Positions 62,688-64,000 of a stretch of 64,000 bases of DNA are shown in pieces. How positions within the stretch are numbered: the stretch's first letter is position 1; the number at the start of each line of letters is the position of its first letter. The translations under genes and the position numbers were made by a program. Source of the stretch: JBLMZW01 sp050259035 (GTDB lineage Bacteria; Bacillota; Syntrophomonadia; Syntrophomonadales; DTU052); NCBI GenBank assembly GCA_050259035.1, contig JBLMZW010000158.1:1-64000 (forward strand). The letters run 5' to 3'. The notes under the pieces were generated by a model. It saw only the letters and a program-made list of their open reading frames with translations, was not told where the DNA came from and made no database searches.

Positions 62688-63943
62688 ACCTATCCGAGTT
62701 GGAGAATAAAACCATGGTTGAACTCTACCAGGTGGCTAGAGATCTTAACCTTGCAGGGTTCTATAAGCTCCGAAAAAAAGAATTAGTCTTTGAGATCATG
62801 AAAGCTTTAACTCATTCCGATGAATTGCTTTCCGCCCAGGGGGTATTGGAAGTTTTGCCGGACGGCTACGGTTTTCTAAGACCCTTTGCTTATCTTCCTA
62901 GTCAAGAAGACATTTATGTATCCCCCTCCCAAATTCGTAAATTCGATTTAAGGACCGGGGATAAAGTATCTGGACAGGTAAGACCGCCAAAAGATAACGA
63001 AAGATTTTTTGCCTTACTTAAGGTAGAAGGTGTAAATGGACGACCACCGGACGAGTCACCTAAAAGGATTCATTTTGATGCTCTTACGCCATTACATCCT
63101 CAGGATAGATTTCATCTCGAGACTACATCCAACGAAGTAGCAACCCGGATAATCGATCTGATATGCCCGGTGGGGAAAGGACAGCGTGGATTAATCGTTG
63201 CTCCGCCCAAGGCCGGTAAAACCGTGCTTCTTCAGAAGATAGCCAATGCCATAACGACCAACCATCCCGAAGTCGAATTGATGATACTGCTAATTGATGA
63301 GAGACCTGAAGAAGTAACAGATATGCAGCGATCCGTTAATGCGGAAGTTACAGGTTCCACATTTGATGAACCACCGGAGAACCACGTAAAAATTGCGGAG
63401 ATGGTTTTAGAAAGAGCCAAGCGTCTGGTCGAACACAAAAAAGATGTTGTCATCCTGCTTGACAGTCTGACTCGTTTGGCCAGAGCCCATAACCTGGTAG
63501 TACCCCCCAGTGGCAGAACCTTATCGGGCGGACTCGACCCGACTTCGCTGCATAAGCCTAAGCGCTTTTTCGGGGCGGCGCGGAATATTGAAGAAGGGGG
63601 CAGCCTTACGGTACTGGCTACGGCGCTAGTGGAAACCGGTTCCCGCATGGACGAGGTAATATTTGAAGAATTCAAAGGCACTGGCAATATGGAACTGGTT
63701 CTCGACCGCAAACTAGCGGAGAGAAGAATCTTCCCCGCTATAGATATAAAACGCTCCGGTACCAGAAAAGAAGAATTATTGATGACCAAAGAAGAACTGG
63801 AGCTTAACTGGAACTTACGCAGAATGTTTGGTAATTATCAGACTATAGAGACCATGGAAATCATGACTGATACCCTTAGGAAAACTCGTTCCAATACAGA
63901 CTTGTTACGGGCTGCACCGGTTTTCTTTGCCGAGCTATCATGA
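62684..63943 (+). CDS. rho: Transcription termination factor Rho
   Basis: An RNA-dependent ATPase that ends transcription. The protein has the N-terminal helical Rho_N domain, the RNA-binding cold-shock-like domain (VLPDGYGFLRP), Walker A LIVAPPKAGKTVLLQKIA and the Q/R-loop LDSLTRLARAHNLVVPPSG. The TTG at 62684-62686 is preferred over the TTG three bases earlier because its distance to AGGAGG is better. The gene length (419 residues) is normal. It closes the conserved glpX-rho block. Confidence 0.95.
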   Translation: MNLSELENKTMVELYQVARDLNLAGFYKLRKKELVFEIMKALTHSDELLSAQGVLEVLPDGYGFLRPFAYLPSQEDIYVSPSQIRKFDLRTGDKVSGQVRPPKDNERFFALLKVEGVNGRPPDESPKRIHFDALTPLHPQDRFHLETTSNEVATRIIDLICPVGKGQRGLIVAPPKAGKTVLLQKIANAITTNHPEVELMILLIDERPEEVTDMQRSVNAEVTGSTFDEPPENHVKIAEMVLERAKRLVEHKKDVVILLDSLTRLARAHNLVVPPSGRTLSGGLDPTSLHKPKRFFGAARNIEEGGSLTVLATALVETGSRMDEVIFEEFKGTGNMELVLDRKLAERRIFPAIDIKRSGTRKEELLMTKEELELNWNLRRMFGNYQTIETMEIMTDTLRKTRSNTDLLRAAPVFFAELS

Positions 63944-63977
63944 CGGTAAATTGAATAACTTTAGGATATTAGGGAAA

Positions 63978-64000
63978 AATAAGGGCAAATAACCCTTATT
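63978..64000 (+). terminator. Hairpin after rho, cut by window end
   Basis: AATAAGGG (63978-63985) pairs with CCCTTATT (63993-64000). Any T run would lie outside the window. Confidence 0.55.

Overview
The window is a stretch of low-to-medium G+C Gram-positive (Firmicutes/Clostridia) chromosome centred on the replication origin. The gene order jag-yidC-yidD-rnpA-rpmH / dnaA-dnaN-recF-remB-gyrB-gyrA and mnmE-mnmG-rsmG-noc-parA-parB is the classical Bacillus/Clostridium origin layout. YyaC, RemB and a Spo0F-like regulator point to an endospore-forming lineage. Two acyl-CoA dehydrogenases with a thiolase, a complete SelA/SelB/tRNA-Sec set, S-layer (SLH) proteins and frequent TTG/GTG starts would fit a syntrophic fatty-acid oxidiser such as Syntrophomonadaceae. 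That placement is inference from gene content only.

Layout. 1-2.2 kb: eroded accessory DNA, with the edge of an IS3-like transposase, a frameshifted Phd-type antitoxin remnant, a tyrosine-recombinase remnant, a small hypothetical gene and a DUF3800 gene. 2.5-6.0 kb: tRNA-Sec with its own promoter, selB, selA. 6.1-11 kb: YkvI-type transporter, YyaC, bactofilin, M23 endopeptidase, DUF4446 protein, larC. 10.9-18.1 kb: parS, parB, parA, noc, rsmG, mnmG, mnmE, all pointing away from oriC. 18.1-20.3 kb: the rpmH operon with a consensus promoter. 20.3-29.1 kb: oriC and dnaA to gyrA. 29.1-30.6 kb: pdxST. 30.6-35.5 kb: a T-box-controlled serine operon (class V aminotransferase, serA, serS) and a DUF188 gene. 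35.9-45.6 kb: three secreted surface proteins, one giant IPT/TIG-repeat protein and two SLH proteins. 46.1-50.3 kb: argS, a short RNA polymerase delta homologue, a metallo-beta-lactamase-fold hydrolase, pyrG. 50.4-54.7 kb: beta-oxidation genes on the minus strand. 55.3-59.1 kb: FemAB-like ligase, alanine-racemase-like enzyme, SppA, Yip1. 59.2-64 kb: spo0F-like gene, fba, fsa, glpX, DUF2062 gene, rho.

How the genes work together. The origin section carries replication initiation (DnaA, DnaN), segregation (ParA, ParB and a parS site), division-site control (Noc and a Noc-box match inside noc), topology (gyrase) and membrane insertion/RNase P functions. The serine operon links serine synthesis and seryl-tRNA charging under one T-box. 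The surface genes appear to build part of the cell-wall-attached S-layer. The delta-pyrG and spo0F-fba-fsa-glpX-rho blocks are normally nearly adjacent in Bacillus but are separated here by about 9 kb carrying fatty-acid oxidation and cell-envelope genes.

No obvious new multi-gene defence or metabolic system is visible. The most distinctive observations are a perfect 32-bp palindrome that contains parS and both stop codons of convergent larC and parB, an exact Noc-box inside noc, a low-complexity insertion in GyrA, an unusually placed perfect Shine-Dalgarno before yidC, a repeated intergenic element before mnmE, and the TIG/SLH surface locus with its structured leader.
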